In this document: piece after piece, positions 27,567 to 41,149 of the stretch | Numbering within the stretch: position 1 is the first letter of the stretch | Layout: the number at the start of each line of letters is the position of its first letter | DNA from: Lucifuga dentata | Lineage: Eukaryota; Chordata; Actinopteri; Ophidiiformes; Bythitidae | Length of the DNA: 64,000 nucleotides | Assembly: GCA_014773175.1 (NCBI GenBank) | Contig: VXCM01001260.1 | Span: 1-64,000, forward strand | Direction of reading: 5' to 3' | Program-made: the position numbers and the translations under genes | Notes under the pieces: generated by a model | Databases searched by the model: none | Seen by the model: only the letters and a program-made list of their open reading frames with translations | What the model was told of the DNA's origin: nothing

Positions 27567-28453
27567 AGTTTTTTATTCTGCAGTTAATATGGACATTAAA
27601 TTACTGAAAAAATGTCTGTAACATGCAATATATTGATACAATTTCAATAGATGCAAGTTACTTAGAATCTAAACCTAACCCAGCAGTACCAAAAAAAAAT
27701 ATAATTCCATGAAATTTGTGTTTGTTACACAAAGCAGAACTGTGTATTTTCCCCCATTGCATGCACAGAAAACTTTAAAAAGCAGCATGTCCACAGGAGC
27801 ATTTTTGTGAATGCTGTTACAAAACCCAAATGTTCCTATACTATTCTATGAAAACATATGTATCTGGGCTGGTCAAAATGGGTATACTTTCACCACAAAA
27901 ACACATATATTGTAAATATATATGTGAACGTGTTTTTGTCCTATATTGTATAATATAGTTATATCAGTGTAATATAATATAGTCATTTGTTTTCATGTTT
28001 TTATACAGAAATGTTAAATCTGCCTTTGTATGCAGACTTTTCTGGATTCATTATACAATATTGCATTGAGTGAAGCATAATTTAAAACAAATAGCTATAT
28101 CCAAGGCCCTTCTATTGGTGGTACCCACAGGGAACAATTCATTTTACAGTTCCAAGTAGAGGGCAGGTGACTTATTTCTTTGGCTGTGTTTTATACATGA
28201 CTGTGTTCATGCATGTTATAGAGCACCCTATAAAAACTTATACCCAGACCTACTGCACAGGACATGTATCACAGTTTGTTCCTGACATAGACACACTGTG
28301 TTTGTTCACAGTTAAAGTAAATACTACAGAGCCTTTATTATCTGTTTAGGAAAAACAAAGTTCCTATATGTTACTATAAAACATCAGAGGAAACGTAGGT
28401 CTTCAGTCTTGGCAAACTTGAATGAGGTGATCCAGAGATGGAGGAAAGAAATG

Positions 28454-28454
28454 G

Positions 28455-28513
<59 letters not shown>

Positions 28514-28515
28514 NG

Positions 28516-28574
<59 letters not shown>
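28454..28574. repeat. Perfect 60-bp (CA)n(GA)n duplication around a single N
   Basis: 28454-28513 equals 28515-28574 and the N is at 28514. The compound microsatellite probably broke the assembly; the duplication is likely artificial. Confidence 0.85.
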
Positions 28575-31500
28575 CAAACACACATACACTTCTCTGACTT
28601 CGCAAGCAGACTCAATCTTTCTGGGCTGGCACTTCCAACAGGAAACTGACAGTATTATGTGACACCATGGAATGTTCTAGGGAGCAGCAGCCCAGAAGTG
28701 CTGACCTACACCCAACAACAATGCCTCTTTTTGTCCTGCTTTACTCTCAAAATCTCAGCTCCCCTCTCCAATGCAGGTGTGGCACTAAGCAGTATACATG
28801 CTTCTTTTTTTTTCAGCAATCATAATTAAAAGAAATGAAGTCAGTATTTTCGAGCACAAATCAGAGCACTCAAGGGAATGACACAATTCTCTCTATGCGA
28901 GGCTTTACAGAAACGTATGCTGCAGCACAGCATATGCCAGCTCTCATACAAGTTAATCAAAAATATAATTTGATTGGTCAACCAATAAAAAAAAAAAAAA
29001 AAAAAANAAAAAAAAAAAAAAAAAAATACTGGAAAATGGGGATGCTTGGGCTTCTATTCAGAATACTGACAGGTAGGAATTGTCTCCTCAGAGATCCTGC
29101 AGTATGTCTGAGTAACATTTGCTATAAATTGGGATAATAATTCTGGAAACTAAAATGTGCATTATGAATGTCTGTAGTAGGATGCTGGCCAGCAGACTTT
29201 AAATATCATCTACAGCAAACAACAGCAAGCTTAAACACAGCATATCATCCATTAATATTTCATATCATTGTTATATTGTTTACGGTAAAAACAGTTAAAA
29301 GCAGAATGTTTTGTATTGGGATGATTATGTTATATTCAGTTATTTCACAGTATACAGTGAACACTTTGCTATAACATGCAGGTTTGTAATAGATTCTAAT
29401 TGTAGTTCTAAATTCACTGTCTTGGCTCTGCGCTGAAGTTATTTTACTCCACTGTACTTCTCTGGGGTTTCACTTAAGAGGTTTGGACTGGAGGGTAAAA
29501 GCAAGTGTGATGCTCTGCCAAGTTGCATGGGGTTTAAAAAAGCAGTCTGTTTTTCAGGAATTGAATTGTCAGGTCCAACAGCTTTTTATCCCCTTGTTTT
29601 TGAGAGCAGTGACATCAAAATTGTTGTTTGGGTTTGACGGCAGTGAGGTACTGTCTTGAGATTATGGCTAAATGATCATAAACTGTTTCTTTGGAAATGA
29701 TCCACATATGGCCAAAATCAAAAAAATGTTGGGCTCAGAAGTACTATAGGCAGAAATACTATCATTTAATATGATCATATTTGGAAGTTTAGACAAGTCA
29801 GAAGCTTATTATTCTTAGGTTTGTTTCCATTTTTTCTTACACATACCATGCATATCTTTCATCACTATTAATCAATCAGAAGGAAATAAGTTTGCAAATG
29901 AAAACTTGAGAAAGCATAAACAGTATGTATATGTTATGTATATGAACAATAGTTGCTCTTATTGTTTCAGTAAATATAGTTTTGGGATTTGATTGAGCTG
30001 TATTTTCCTGCTTGTCCTGATATGAAGGATTTGCCTTAGCTTCATTGGGGTTTCAGCCACACAGCAGGAAGAAGATAAAAAGGGGGGCTTTGAGGAGAAA
30101 AAAAAAATCACAGCGCATTAAAAACAAATCTACTGGGGGATCCACCAGCGGCTTAAGTGAGCCAAGACGATTAAAGGGTCAGTGGTCATAGACTGCAGGT
30201 AGAACGTACCTGATGCCACTCACCTTGGGCCACATGAGGCGTTGCCAAAACCAATCTCTCAAATTCAAAAACATACACAGGAGACACAGTGAAGGTCGAT
30301 GTAAAGTTACAGTAGATAATGGTAGCTAGCTAAGCAGATCCCTTGGCTTGTTCAGTCATTTCCTCCATGTCTTAAATAATGCTCAAAATAATGTCTTTTG
30401 AGGGGCCACAACTAATCTGTTCAGTACCATCTATTTTGCAGTTAGTTTGTACATTTGAAGGACCATTCCAGTATTTTTGGAATGTTGCAGCTCATTTACT
30501 CGTAAAGTGATATTCTTTATACTACTACTAACACTTGTGAAAGCATACTTTAGTAGTTTGGATTTCTGCTTACCTTCTTCCCACCTTCTCAGCAGAGATG
30601 AAAACTTGATTAAGTTGGACAATCACACAGTAAACATCACATCCTTTACTGTCACGCCAGTTAAAATTAGTGTCATATGATAATGCAGTTGTAAGTGCAG
30701 ATTGATTTGAAAGGTGTGATCTGCATTAGCAGGCAACGGAGGACTAGAAAAGATGCTCATTATGATGGACTTGAATAGAAATTAACAAGACCAACTTGCA
30801 GAACAGATTTCACAGCTTTGTTCCCTAATATACCTTTTCTTGTAATTGACCAGCACTGTCATATGATTGGTTGTGATTAGAGTTCAACAATGCCAGATTT
30901 AAATGCATTTGGAAATTGCATTTGCATCTCCAGTATATGACTGGTTAAGTAGCATGTGAAAATCTTAAATAACAGTAACAACATAATAACAAATGCTATG
31001 CACTGTCTTCTTGTGGAGGTGGACAGTATTCACCAGGACTTCTCACTTCAATATATCAGATTGTGAAAAGCTTTAGAAGAGTTTGTAGAGTGTTTGGATG
31101 CGGTCAGCATCTTTTTCAAAGAGAAAGGCTGAGATTACCCTGAACTGGAATAGGACACATGATTACCAAACCTGCAACAATGGACCCTTTTTGATGTGTG
31201 TAACGAAGGTTTTACCTTTGAAATGGAAATAACACAGCAGCTCAGCCACAGCAAGCAGAGACAAAGATCACACTAAATAAAGAAGTAGTATGAAATTTAA
31301 TTATGTTTCTTTGTACATTAGTACATAATTGGGCAAACCTAAAAGTATGTAGGAGTCGGTCATTGTGATGTCACGTGTGTGTGTGTGTGTGTGCATGCAG
31401 TAAAAAAGATGATTTTTCATTGGGATACAGCAGTTAGTCACACAGATTGATACTGGATAATGGTGTCCAGGGAAGGCACCCCAGGTTGTATGTTTTTTTT

Positions 31501-34500
31501 TTTTTTTTTTTTTTTACTTGCCTGGAACATGAAGAGGTCCTTGTTTTAATACATCAAGGAGACAAAGAAAATTAACGAAAATTCCATGATTTTCATCTGT
31601 GGTAATCTTACATGATAGTGGTCTGCTGCTCATTAGGATGCTCAGTTGATTTGATTGTCTGTGTTGGCTGGAAAAAAATCTAGCAATGCTGTACTATATT
31701 TACTGTAAAGTTGAAAATTGCTGAGAGACAGAAGGCTACAACACAAAATGACACATATTCTCCTTGGACTTGGGTGTTCAGGGCTGGACTGCAGTGACTC
31801 AACATTTCCCTGTATCAATAAGGGCTTCTCTCTTCTCTCTGTCTGGTGTCACTAGCGGTGACTCTGAGTGGCTCCCCAGCCAAAGACCTGCTTTATCAAG
31901 CAGCCAATTTAACAAGACAGCTCCTTTCATGCTTGTTGCCTTCTGCAGTGGTAATGGATTTCCTCAATGAGCGTCTCTCTTTCTCCAGGTTTCACACTTT
32001 TCTCTCCATACTGCTGGGCTCCACTCCAGGTCAGATCTTTTGCCATTGACTTTGATTTCCTAAGGTAAGTGATCCATCGCTCCGGGCTCACCAGCATTGC
32101 CTGAAATCTGGCCTCACTTTGGCTGCCCATGCCTGATATTGTACACTCTAATCCAAAGTGAAGTAGCACGTCTAAGTGGCCTGTCACCCCCCCATCCCCC
32201 ACCCCGGCCCAAATCTCTCTCATCACCTCCTTTCGATTCCAAGCTCCCCAGCTAGGACTAATTTCCAGTGTGCAGGGAATGTAAAGGATACAGTGATATT
32301 AAGGGACATTAAACTGGTTGATGACATTTTGGTTGCATTAATGAAGACTGACACTTTAGACTTGTGAGGAGGGAGCATGAGGGACATGGAACAGTCAGCT
32401 TGTATGTGATGCCATTCAGTTTGGATAAACAAATGTAGTAAACTTTTGAACAAACTCCTGTCATTCATTTGAATTTGGCTCTGTAAAAATCTGTTATGGC
32501 ATGATGTGTTGAATACATTTTGTTTGCCATGTGTAAACAGGGCTCATATCAGCCTTCTTTCCCTTTTCTTCAGCCTTGTTTTAGCAATCCTAAATCCATC
32601 CACTGTAACTGATCTCAGCCATCATGGCACTTGAATTAATTCATAATGACAATGGCTCACTCTGTGGTTTCTGTTCAGATGTGGATTGTATTCAGTCTCC
32701 ATTCCTCCCTTTAGGAAATGCAAACCAAGACCATATAACACTGTGCGTATTGTTTAATTGACTTGTGCTGTTGCTCATCCCAGACCTGATCATGTTCTGG
32801 TAGGGTGCAGGAAAGAACAAACCCAGGCTCAAATCATAGGAAACACATAAGATCTGGTTCTCCAAGGCTCTGTGACCTCATATGGTCTCTATAAATAAAA
32901 AGCACTGCTTACAGGACAGCAGGTGCCTAAGACATGTAAGTAGAAGGCGTGGTCATTTTAATTTCTTGGTAAAATCTGTCTTTTCCTGGAACTATATTCC
33001 CTGGTGGAGACTATATTGTCTTCCGTGCAGCTCCCTGATAGAGCAGTTAAATATACTTACACACACACACACACACACACACTTACACGCACGCACACAC
33101 ACAAAAAAAAAAAAANGTAAAGTAACATGCATGCAGGATGTATTGGGCTCAAATATGCTAAATCGTCACTATTTTCCTTTAATTTTCCTAAAATATAAGG
33201 TATAAGGTCATAAGGTTGAATAATAGAACCATATAATCTAAACAAAAATCTCTCTAATTCAAGAAGATAATTCACAGTATTAATCTTTTTGACCATGACA
33301 GATTTGCAACATCTCGCAAAAACAAATGAATGCCACACTTCTTGAAAGAAACACTGATGTAAACGTTCAACAATAAATGAAGAAGCTACATTATTCACAT
33401 TACCACGTGGATACCAGATCAATAGTCGAGGTTTTGTTGTAGGGCAACACAAAAGATTTTGCCTTTGTGAGCGACGTTAGCAGCTGTTAAGCTTTTGCTG
33501 AACAGGAGGCCTAACACTGAGCACAAATTGATTCCAGATAGTGTCAGATCCTTCTGCACATTGATGTTACATTTAAGTCTTAGTCACTTTATTTGCATTG
33601 CCTTGGTCCATGGGCTATTCCTCAGGCCAGCACTTGTATTGAAGAACTGAAACAACCATATACAGTTTTATATATTCATTTATTCCTAAAGTAACTAAAT
33701 ATATTAAAACAAACAAAAATATTTAAGATATAGGCTTTGATTGCCTCCATCATGTCTGTTGAACACTGACAAAAACTGCCCCTGATTGAACTTTATTGCT
33801 ATATAGCAAACAACAACAGTTATCCAAACAACACTTGAGCCCAAATTGAATCAGTTGAAATTGAAGTTACAGATGAACTCATAAACTTCCATTTTCATTC
33901 TACATCTCCCTTTCTAAAGGTTCACTCATAGTCATACCTACTTAAGGCCTATGATAGGAGAGCAAGTCACAAGAAACCTCATTGATGCCAACTCTTCCAG
34001 GGAGCCAACATTAGATTTCAAACCACACACCATTACATCCTTAACTGTAGGAGTCACATTGAGAACAAGCCTCTGGAAAAATGGCATTACAATTTAGTAG
34101 TCCAGTTGAAAGCTTTTAAACCCAGAGCCTTAATATGAAACAGATGGCAAAGTTTGATTTTGCTGCAGTGATTCCAGAAGTGAACATGTCTCAATAAGTT
34201 GCCAAATTTCTGACAACTTAGATATCCAATGCTCCAACATCATTTATCCCCTGAATTAACAACATAAATGGACTGTAATAATTTATTTGTCTTTTTTCCC
34301 AGATCAGAGTAACCTTTATACAGAGAGTCAGATGATTTTTTTTTCAAAGGTTTTTACATTTTTGTGCACAAAACCACAGTTCAGATTACTGCCAAATCCT
34401 AAAACAAAATGCACTGTACTCTAAACCAATAAACTGATAAATTAATACTTTTCAGTGTTTCTGTTGAGTAATGCACAGCCTTATATTTAGAAAAAAAAAA

Positions 34501-34969
34501 AGCAGCCCAAATGAATTTGAAACTTTAATCTGAACTTCACTATCAAAATCAAATGTTTTCCAGGCCTCATTCAGTTGGCACAACATGTCTTCTTTGTTCT
34601 TTTTCTGGCTGCTCATCACTTTTCTTCTCATTTACATTCTTATTTTCAGTGCACTACTGTGTCACAATAAATATCTGATAATATACATCCAGAATCATCT
34701 GTAACTAATTTAAAACAGATTAATTAAGGGTTTGCATTTGTATTTACTCCTATTGTGTTTTAATGTTTCCATTCATATCACCATTGAATTATTAACCTTC
34801 AGATTTTATTTTACAAATTATCTATACATATTTTAATAATGTTTATCTAGTTTTTAAACAAATAGATGCATGATTGGATGATCAACTGAATCTAATGCTC
34901 TAAACTCACTGAGGGATGTCTTTATTCTCTTGGTAATAATAACAAGCTGGAAAGAATTGTCTGTTTCAG

Positions 34970-35180
34970 TACAAATGCATTTGCATTAATTGTGAATGCA
35001 CGGGACATTAAGGCAGAGCATTTTGGACATTTCTCTGATCTCTCTCAGTATTTAAGATTTGCTGGTCAGTGTCAAAGCAATAGTACATTAATGAGACATG
35101 TTAGAATTACAGACGATTTTTTAAAAGGCAGGGCAAATCAAAAGGCTTTGCCACCTCTGGGTGGAGGGTCGTTGAGCTAG
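34970..35180. promoter_or_regulatory. Candidate conserved non-coding element
   Basis: Non-repetitive, with ATGCATTTGCATTAATTGTG (octamer overlapping a TAAT core), GACATTAAGG and CATTAATGAGACATG. A 62-codon open frame overlaps without a domain. Not verified by alignment. Confidence 0.32.
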
Positions 35181-36015
35181 CCGGCTGTATTCTGTAGCTC
35201 TGTGGGAATGGGAGACAAAGCCACAATAATCATGCCAAGATAATTGATGCTAAAACCAGGTTTTGTTCCATTGGTCATGCCATGGACATTGCTGAATCCC
35301 TAACAATAGTATTATTCAGAATTCCTCTTGAGTCTCACAATTATAGGGAGTCAGTGCAAGTTGAATATGTTAACTAATTACATTCATCTAATAACATTAG
35401 TTGGCTTGGAGAACCAGCAGGTATTTTAATTTAGAGTAATTAAGTTTTTCTCTTCTTCATGGGTTTACCAATCAATTGAACACATGAAGAGAGAGAGAGC
35501 GGGAGAAAAGGAGAAAGAAAAAAAGTTAAGTGAACAGAACCAAAAATGCTCATCAAAAGCACTGAATGCATTTTGGTGCAAAGAGTTTTAGCATAGTCTT
35601 AGTGTGTGTTTTAATATGAAGAGAAAACTGGACGGCCATAATTAATCAGACATAGTGATCCTTTAAAAACAAAAAGAGATTTCAGGTAAATTTTGCATTG
35701 TTCCTGGAAACATACACAAAGAGCTCAGAATAGTTGACAATGGTTGTTGTATTTGCCTCAGCTGTCAACAGCAGGAAGATGGATTTTGTGTTGAACTAGT
35801 TTTGCACCTACAACATAATTTTTTTCTGACTGCTTGAACTGACTCATGAGCTGGTTAATGAGTTTTGATGCTATGCTGTCATTTGTGGCTCTTGCTGCCC
35901 GTCTTCTCTCCTGTGCTAATAATGGTTATAATTTTGGTTGCTCTGAACAAGCATATCATGCGGTGATTTGTGAGATTTAAAGTTAAAGTCAGATTCTTAG
36001 AGATTTATCTGTTCA

Positions 36016-36429
36016 TCACAGTTCATCACTGCTGCTAACCAGACAACTAAACCACAATTACAAACACAAGTTTATCTGGTGATCAGAACTACAGACAATT
36101 TGTTGCAGTGGATAATGTGCTGTTTGTTTCAGTGATCAGAGGATTCAGCTTATCTGGCATTCCATGGATGCATCTTTACAGTGAACTTGATTACACAACC
36201 AAAAAGTATATTATTGTTGTTATGACCCCTCATGTAAGAAAAATGCACAGCATACTGTGTTGAAATATGAGTAGATTTATTCATAGACATAAATTGCCTG
36301 GTAGGAAGTTGTTTTGTATTTTTTTTTTTTTCTTGGTGGAGGTCAGGGATGGTAGAAAGCCTGTAGGTCCGGTGGTCACAGTTCATCACTGCTGCTAACC
36401 AAACAACTAAACCACAACTACAAACACAA
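36016..36429. repeat. Near-identical 54-bp direct repeat pair, 306 bp apart
   Basis: 36016-36069 and 36376-36429 both read TCACAGTTCATCACTGCTGC and onward, with only two mismatches. No N separates them, so this is not the single-N artefact. Confidence 0.85.
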
Positions 36430-36954
36430 ACTTATTATATAAAGCTTAAGGTTCTGGTGGACTTACTATCATTGTTGGTTTTGATTGTCTGTGGGCTTTG
36501 GAATCATCTTCCCCCCTCTCAAGATCAAATATATTAATCATATTTGTTGTCTTGCAGTGTGCTACTGTATGCCTAGCTGAATACTTGATATTGTTTCACC
36601 GCATGCATGTCATTGGGAGATATGCAAACTGATCGTTATCATCAACCAGTCAGATGTGTCAGACATATCTACAATTAAAAACAACACACATTGACTTCAT
36701 ATTTGACAGAGGCGTTGTAAATGGAAATTACAATGACTTTACGGTTGGGATTTCTAAGCAATACCCAGCAGATAATGGCTCTAAAATACATGATTGAAAC
36801 ACTGTAAATGTATACTGTATTAATCAATATACACTGCAAATTCTCTCATATTAACTTGGTACATTTATTTCATGTTAGATTTTTTTTTTTTTACTAATAT
36901 GTACTCATGTACTCACTCCATTTTACAAATTGTAACTTGTCATTGGCAGCTTTT

Positions 36955-37420
36955 GTGATATGAAAATAGTACAGAAGTTCCTCATCATTACAAAACAAAA
37001 GCTAACAAAGACAGCAGCCACAGAGAGTATTTTGTGGGCCATGTAACATGATTATGCCAATTTCAGTGTGCTAATGAATGGAAGTGTGCCAGTGTAACAG
37101 TCATCATAGTGAGCATCTTCTTTGATGCTTCATCGTGCAGAAAGCTCTTAAACAAAATGTTTGAAGTGTCTGCTCGTGTAATAATGATTTATAATTCTCT
37201 TGAACTAATGCAAAATTTGCTGGTAAAATTTTTTTGAAATAAAAATAAATTGTGCCCGGAGGGTCAAGCAAGATTCAAAAGAAGATCACCCAAGAGCAGC
37301 AAATGATTTAATAAGCCACCAGCTCTACTACAGCATGGAGAGGAGCAAAATGGAGAATTTCAAAGTGTGTCTAATTAATACCAGTTTATTGCTCTGTCAA
37401 TCTCTTTGGCCAGAGTGTGA
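36955..37420. promoter_or_regulatory. Candidate conserved non-coding element
   Basis: A long repeat-poor stretch with AACAAAAG, ACAAAGAC and CAATTT SOX-like cores, several TAAT cores and GTGTCTAATTAATACC. Visual judgement only. Confidence 0.3.
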
Positions 37421-38414
37421 ATGAGGGGAGGGGTGCTTTTCTTATATGGAAGAGGACTTATTTTTACTCCTTAACTTAATATGAAAGTCTTAAACCAGCC
37501 TCCACACAGAATAACTCCTTTTGCATTTTTTTTGTCTCATCACAAGCAGACAAAATTATGAATCTCATCCCTGCAACGCTTTGTTAAAATACTCATTAAA
37601 AATAGAAAACAACTTCCAAGATTTTTCCATCACCATTATTCCTCAAGGAATGAGTAAATGAATATTTAATATCACTTGCATCTATATGATTGCATAGTCA
37701 TTATCACAACCCAAATGCTTGATAAGCTTGGTGTGATATAATTTGTAATGTGTTAAATTTGCAGGGGAGACAATGTTGAATTCCTAAGACACCATTTTTT
37801 AATCTTATATTGGTTTTTCATCACCACCGCCATGTCTACAGAGAAAAGACATGTCCCCAACAGAAGGGAGCAAATGCTAAAGATTCACAAGCAACAGGAG
37901 CAAATTGAGAACAAATTCTAACGAACATAGCAAACCAGACACAGTTGCACACAAACTCCACACATGCCCCGTGTCTGGACACACACACACACACACACAC
38001 ACAAACAACTGCAGATTTTTACTTGTCGCTTATGAAATAGTCATTGGCTCATACACTAGTTATCATTGGCCTAGTTTACAAAAAAAAAAAAAAAAAAAAA
38101 AGAAAAGACACAAATGTAAAATTGTGATGCTGGCTAAAGTTATTTTGTCATCATCTAGGTGATTTCTGCTCACAGCATTGACTAGTGCTTTTAGTCATCA
38201 ATTAACTTGCTGACCAGACTCCTAAAACATACACACACACACACATTTGGTACAGTTATATGTTTGGCAAGTATTTGGAACAGACATTTTTGTCACTCTT
38301 CAACATCAAAAATTCATATTTGCAGACAGAGTACATTGTAGCTGTGTTTTCACAGACTCAATATGTAGATTCTCATGTTAACAGCCCTTTTATCTTGAGA
38401 CACAGTTGCAGAAA

Positions 38415-39300
38415 AGTCATGGTGGCCAAAATGATTGGGATCTTGCATCACCTTAGCCTCTGGGCATTAAGTTGTTTAAAGAGTCAGCCACATATTTGAT
38501 GCCATACCAGAGTACTGTAGGTAATCTATCCATGAAAACAAATGAAACTGAAATCACATCAAGATGCAAGACACTGCCTTTAGAACTTGACCAATGAGCA
38601 GCAACAGTCTGGTAGTGCTGACAGATATTTGCAACGATCAGTTCTTACATTTATTTTGCGACAATCTCTACCAAACATTTCCTGTAGCTGCTGATCAGGC
38701 TTGCACAACTGTGAAGAGGAATATTAGACCATTCCATCCTACAAAAATGTTTCAGTACATCAGTATTTCTCCTCAGGTCATGCCAGCATTTCAGTTTGGT
38801 CTGACATGGTAATTCCAAACTAAACCACAATTTTACCATTTTTAAACCATTCTTTTGTTTATTTGCTTGTGTTTTGGGTCATTGTCTTCTTGTATCATCA
38901 TACTTCTATTAAGTGTCAGGTGATGGGTTACCACCCCTAGCATTCTCCTTAACATTTCTTATTGATTATAAGATGCCCATGCCCTGAGGTAGCAAAACAG
39001 CTCCGAACCATGATGCTCCCTCCACCATGTTCACAGTTGGGATGAAAGTGTTAGTGTTGGTGTGCTGTGCCTTTCTACATCCTAACGTGGTGTGTCTTTC
39101 TGCCAAACAGCTCAACATTTGTCTCATCTGTCCACAGAAGAACAGTGGCTTCCTTCATTTTGTACTGTCATTGAACACAATTTTGGCTCAGTATTGTTCA
39201 TATAGTTAACTCATAAACAGAGATTTTAGCAAGTTGATGTGGTTTTAGAGATGCTTTTGCTCCCCAATTCTTCTCTGAAATTTGTTTTGATCAAATTCAA
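38415..39300 (-). mobile_element. Degenerate Tc1-like transposon (transposase pseudogene relic)
   Basis: The minus strand encodes fragments of a Tc1-like DDE transposase, a nuclear enzyme that cuts and pastes the element. LWTDETNVELFGRKTHH (around 39140-39080) contains the WTDE motif with the second catalytic Asp, followed by HGGGSIMVRSCFATSG (around 39030-38980), the usual GGGSIMVWGCF block with one change. The N-terminal helix-turn-helix region is largely missing on the right, and stop codons follow NKK on the left. A TGGCCAAAATGATTGGGAT sequence at 38420-38440 resembles the end region of this family. Inactive. Confidence 0.8.
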
Positions 39301-39352
39301 AAATACTTTATTGTCCTTTGAGTTCACACAAAAAGGAAAGTTTTCTTTGGTA
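39290..39352. mobile_element. Possible non-LTR element end
   Basis: AAATACTTTATTGTCCTTTG followed by CACACAAAAAGGAAAGTTTTC resembles a TTTATTGTC-type 3' end seen in fish non-LTR elements. Short and uncertain. Confidence 0.3.
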
Positions 39353-41140
39353 TATTGTCTCTTACCCAAGAACTTGTCCATAAAAAACACATAACACAGA
39401 TTTGAGAAAATATTTCACGTAAATATTGGGAAATGGAACTGAGCTTTCTTGAGAAGACTGTCAGTAACCAGACTTTGTGTGCCTGTTTTATAAAGCAGAG
39501 CATCTCTAAAAACCCCAAACTCAATCATATCTGACTCCAAATAGCTTTTACAGGTGTTCTTAAAGCAGAGGTTCACTTAAGTTTTCAACCTAGGCTGTGA
39601 ATGTTTAAATGGTTATAGTGTTTAGAAGAGCCAGCGCATTTTTGGTTTCCTCATTAGTTTATGCATATTTGTTTGTCTATTAGTGTGACTTAGATGAAAA
39701 TCAGCCCACATTTGATGAGTAATTAAAGCAGAAATTTTGGTAATTCCAAAGGGGTCACTAATTAGTATATTGTGGAAAAAAAAATCATAATATCAAAAGC
39801 AGCAATTTGTGTTTGATTGATGAATGAAATAGTTCATCATAATAATTCATTGCACTTCTTCAGGTTAAGGTTAAGGTACAGAGCTTCAAATTTGTGGAAC
39901 AAATGACAGAGAAGGCGTAAGCTGTTTGCTTGTACAGCATGTGTTCCATACATCCACCTACGCTGATGTACTCTCATACTTCAGAGAAAGCCTGAGAGCN
40001 CCCCCAGCCCATTATTCAAAACTAATACAGCTTTATTAATATAATCCAGATGAATGATTTAATGTTGCACTTTTGAATTGTGGTGTACATTATTATGATA
40101 CCACATTTGTTTGTTTCTTTTAACACCCCTCCCATCCCCGCACCACATATTTACTGCTTTAAAGTCCCCTTGACACCCTTTCCTCTGAGTACACTGGTGT
40201 GTATAGCAAAATGCCCCCCACCCCCACCCACACACACATCCATTTACATAAGTGTACATTTCAGCGTGCACTGGTGAGTGTGTGTTCTCCAGAACATGGT
40301 AATGATTTTACTGGACTTTTTTAAAAGCTGCACATCCAGCTTTCCAACAAGCTCTCGAAATAAATCTATCTAACCTCAAACCTAAACTGAACAATCACAA
40401 ACCTAACACCTCAAACTAACCACTTCATTTTTGGAAATTGCTGGGAGTGGTAGTCAGAACTACCCGACCAATTCAAAGCATAAAAGTTCCTGATGAAACC
40501 CTCAGCTGTATGTCTATCTGCACAGACTTAACAGGGAATGACTATTGAAGGATTTGCTCCCCCATGCACTCACATTTACTAGCCAAAATATCAGTGAGTA
40601 CTCAGGTTATTACATTGCTGAACTGAAGATGTCATTTGCATTAACTATGATCTATACAAATTGAATGGTAATTGCTCTAATTGTTTATAATACATTTTAT
40701 AGCGATAATCCACCAAAAATCTTTTGAGAATGTCACATTCTCCCCTGTAGGCATGAAATGTGGAAAAAGTGAAATGAAAATGAAATGAAAGGAATGAAAA
40801 AGTTAGTCTCAGTGGGGGAAAAAAACAGCTTTGGTCAGCATGTATTCAGTGAGCTACAATGGATTCAAATTTGGCCAGTTTGAATGGTGGGAATAGGATG
40901 AAAATGTCCATACACTTCGCAAAGCACTTCATCAGCATAATCCACTTCTCCTTTATCTATACCTATGCACAGTAAACAAGCATAATTTTTCTGCCAATAT
41001 ATTGCTAATTACACTGTGTCTTCCCAGTGTCTTCGTGGTGTTGAAATCTGGCAGTGCTTTAATGTGCAAAAAGCACACTAACACAACCCTGCTAAGGCAC
41101 CACTGTGCACACAGAGTGAAAACATGCCCTTCAGGTAGTA
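39353..41140. other. Intergenic, nothing recognised
   Basis: No coding frame, and an N at 40000. Short GGTTAAGG tandem at 39863-39876. Confidence 0.6.
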
Positions 41141-41149
41141 TTTTTTAAG

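Larger units (their letters stand above)
27570..38400. other. Intergenic, no gene; microsatellites and candidate elements
   Basis: No supported coding sequence. Simple repeats lie at 28454-28574, 28989-29026 (A), 31375-31394 (GT), 31494-31515 (T), 33058-33115 (CA then A) and 37979-38101. A near-identical 54-bp pair lies at 36.0-36.4 kb. Regulatory-looking stretches are at 34970-35180 and 36955-37420. Confidence 0.6.

Noticed and set aside
28384..28662. Open frames of alternating Ser-Leu, Thr-His and Arg-Glu
   Set aside because: Translation of CA/GA microsatellite.
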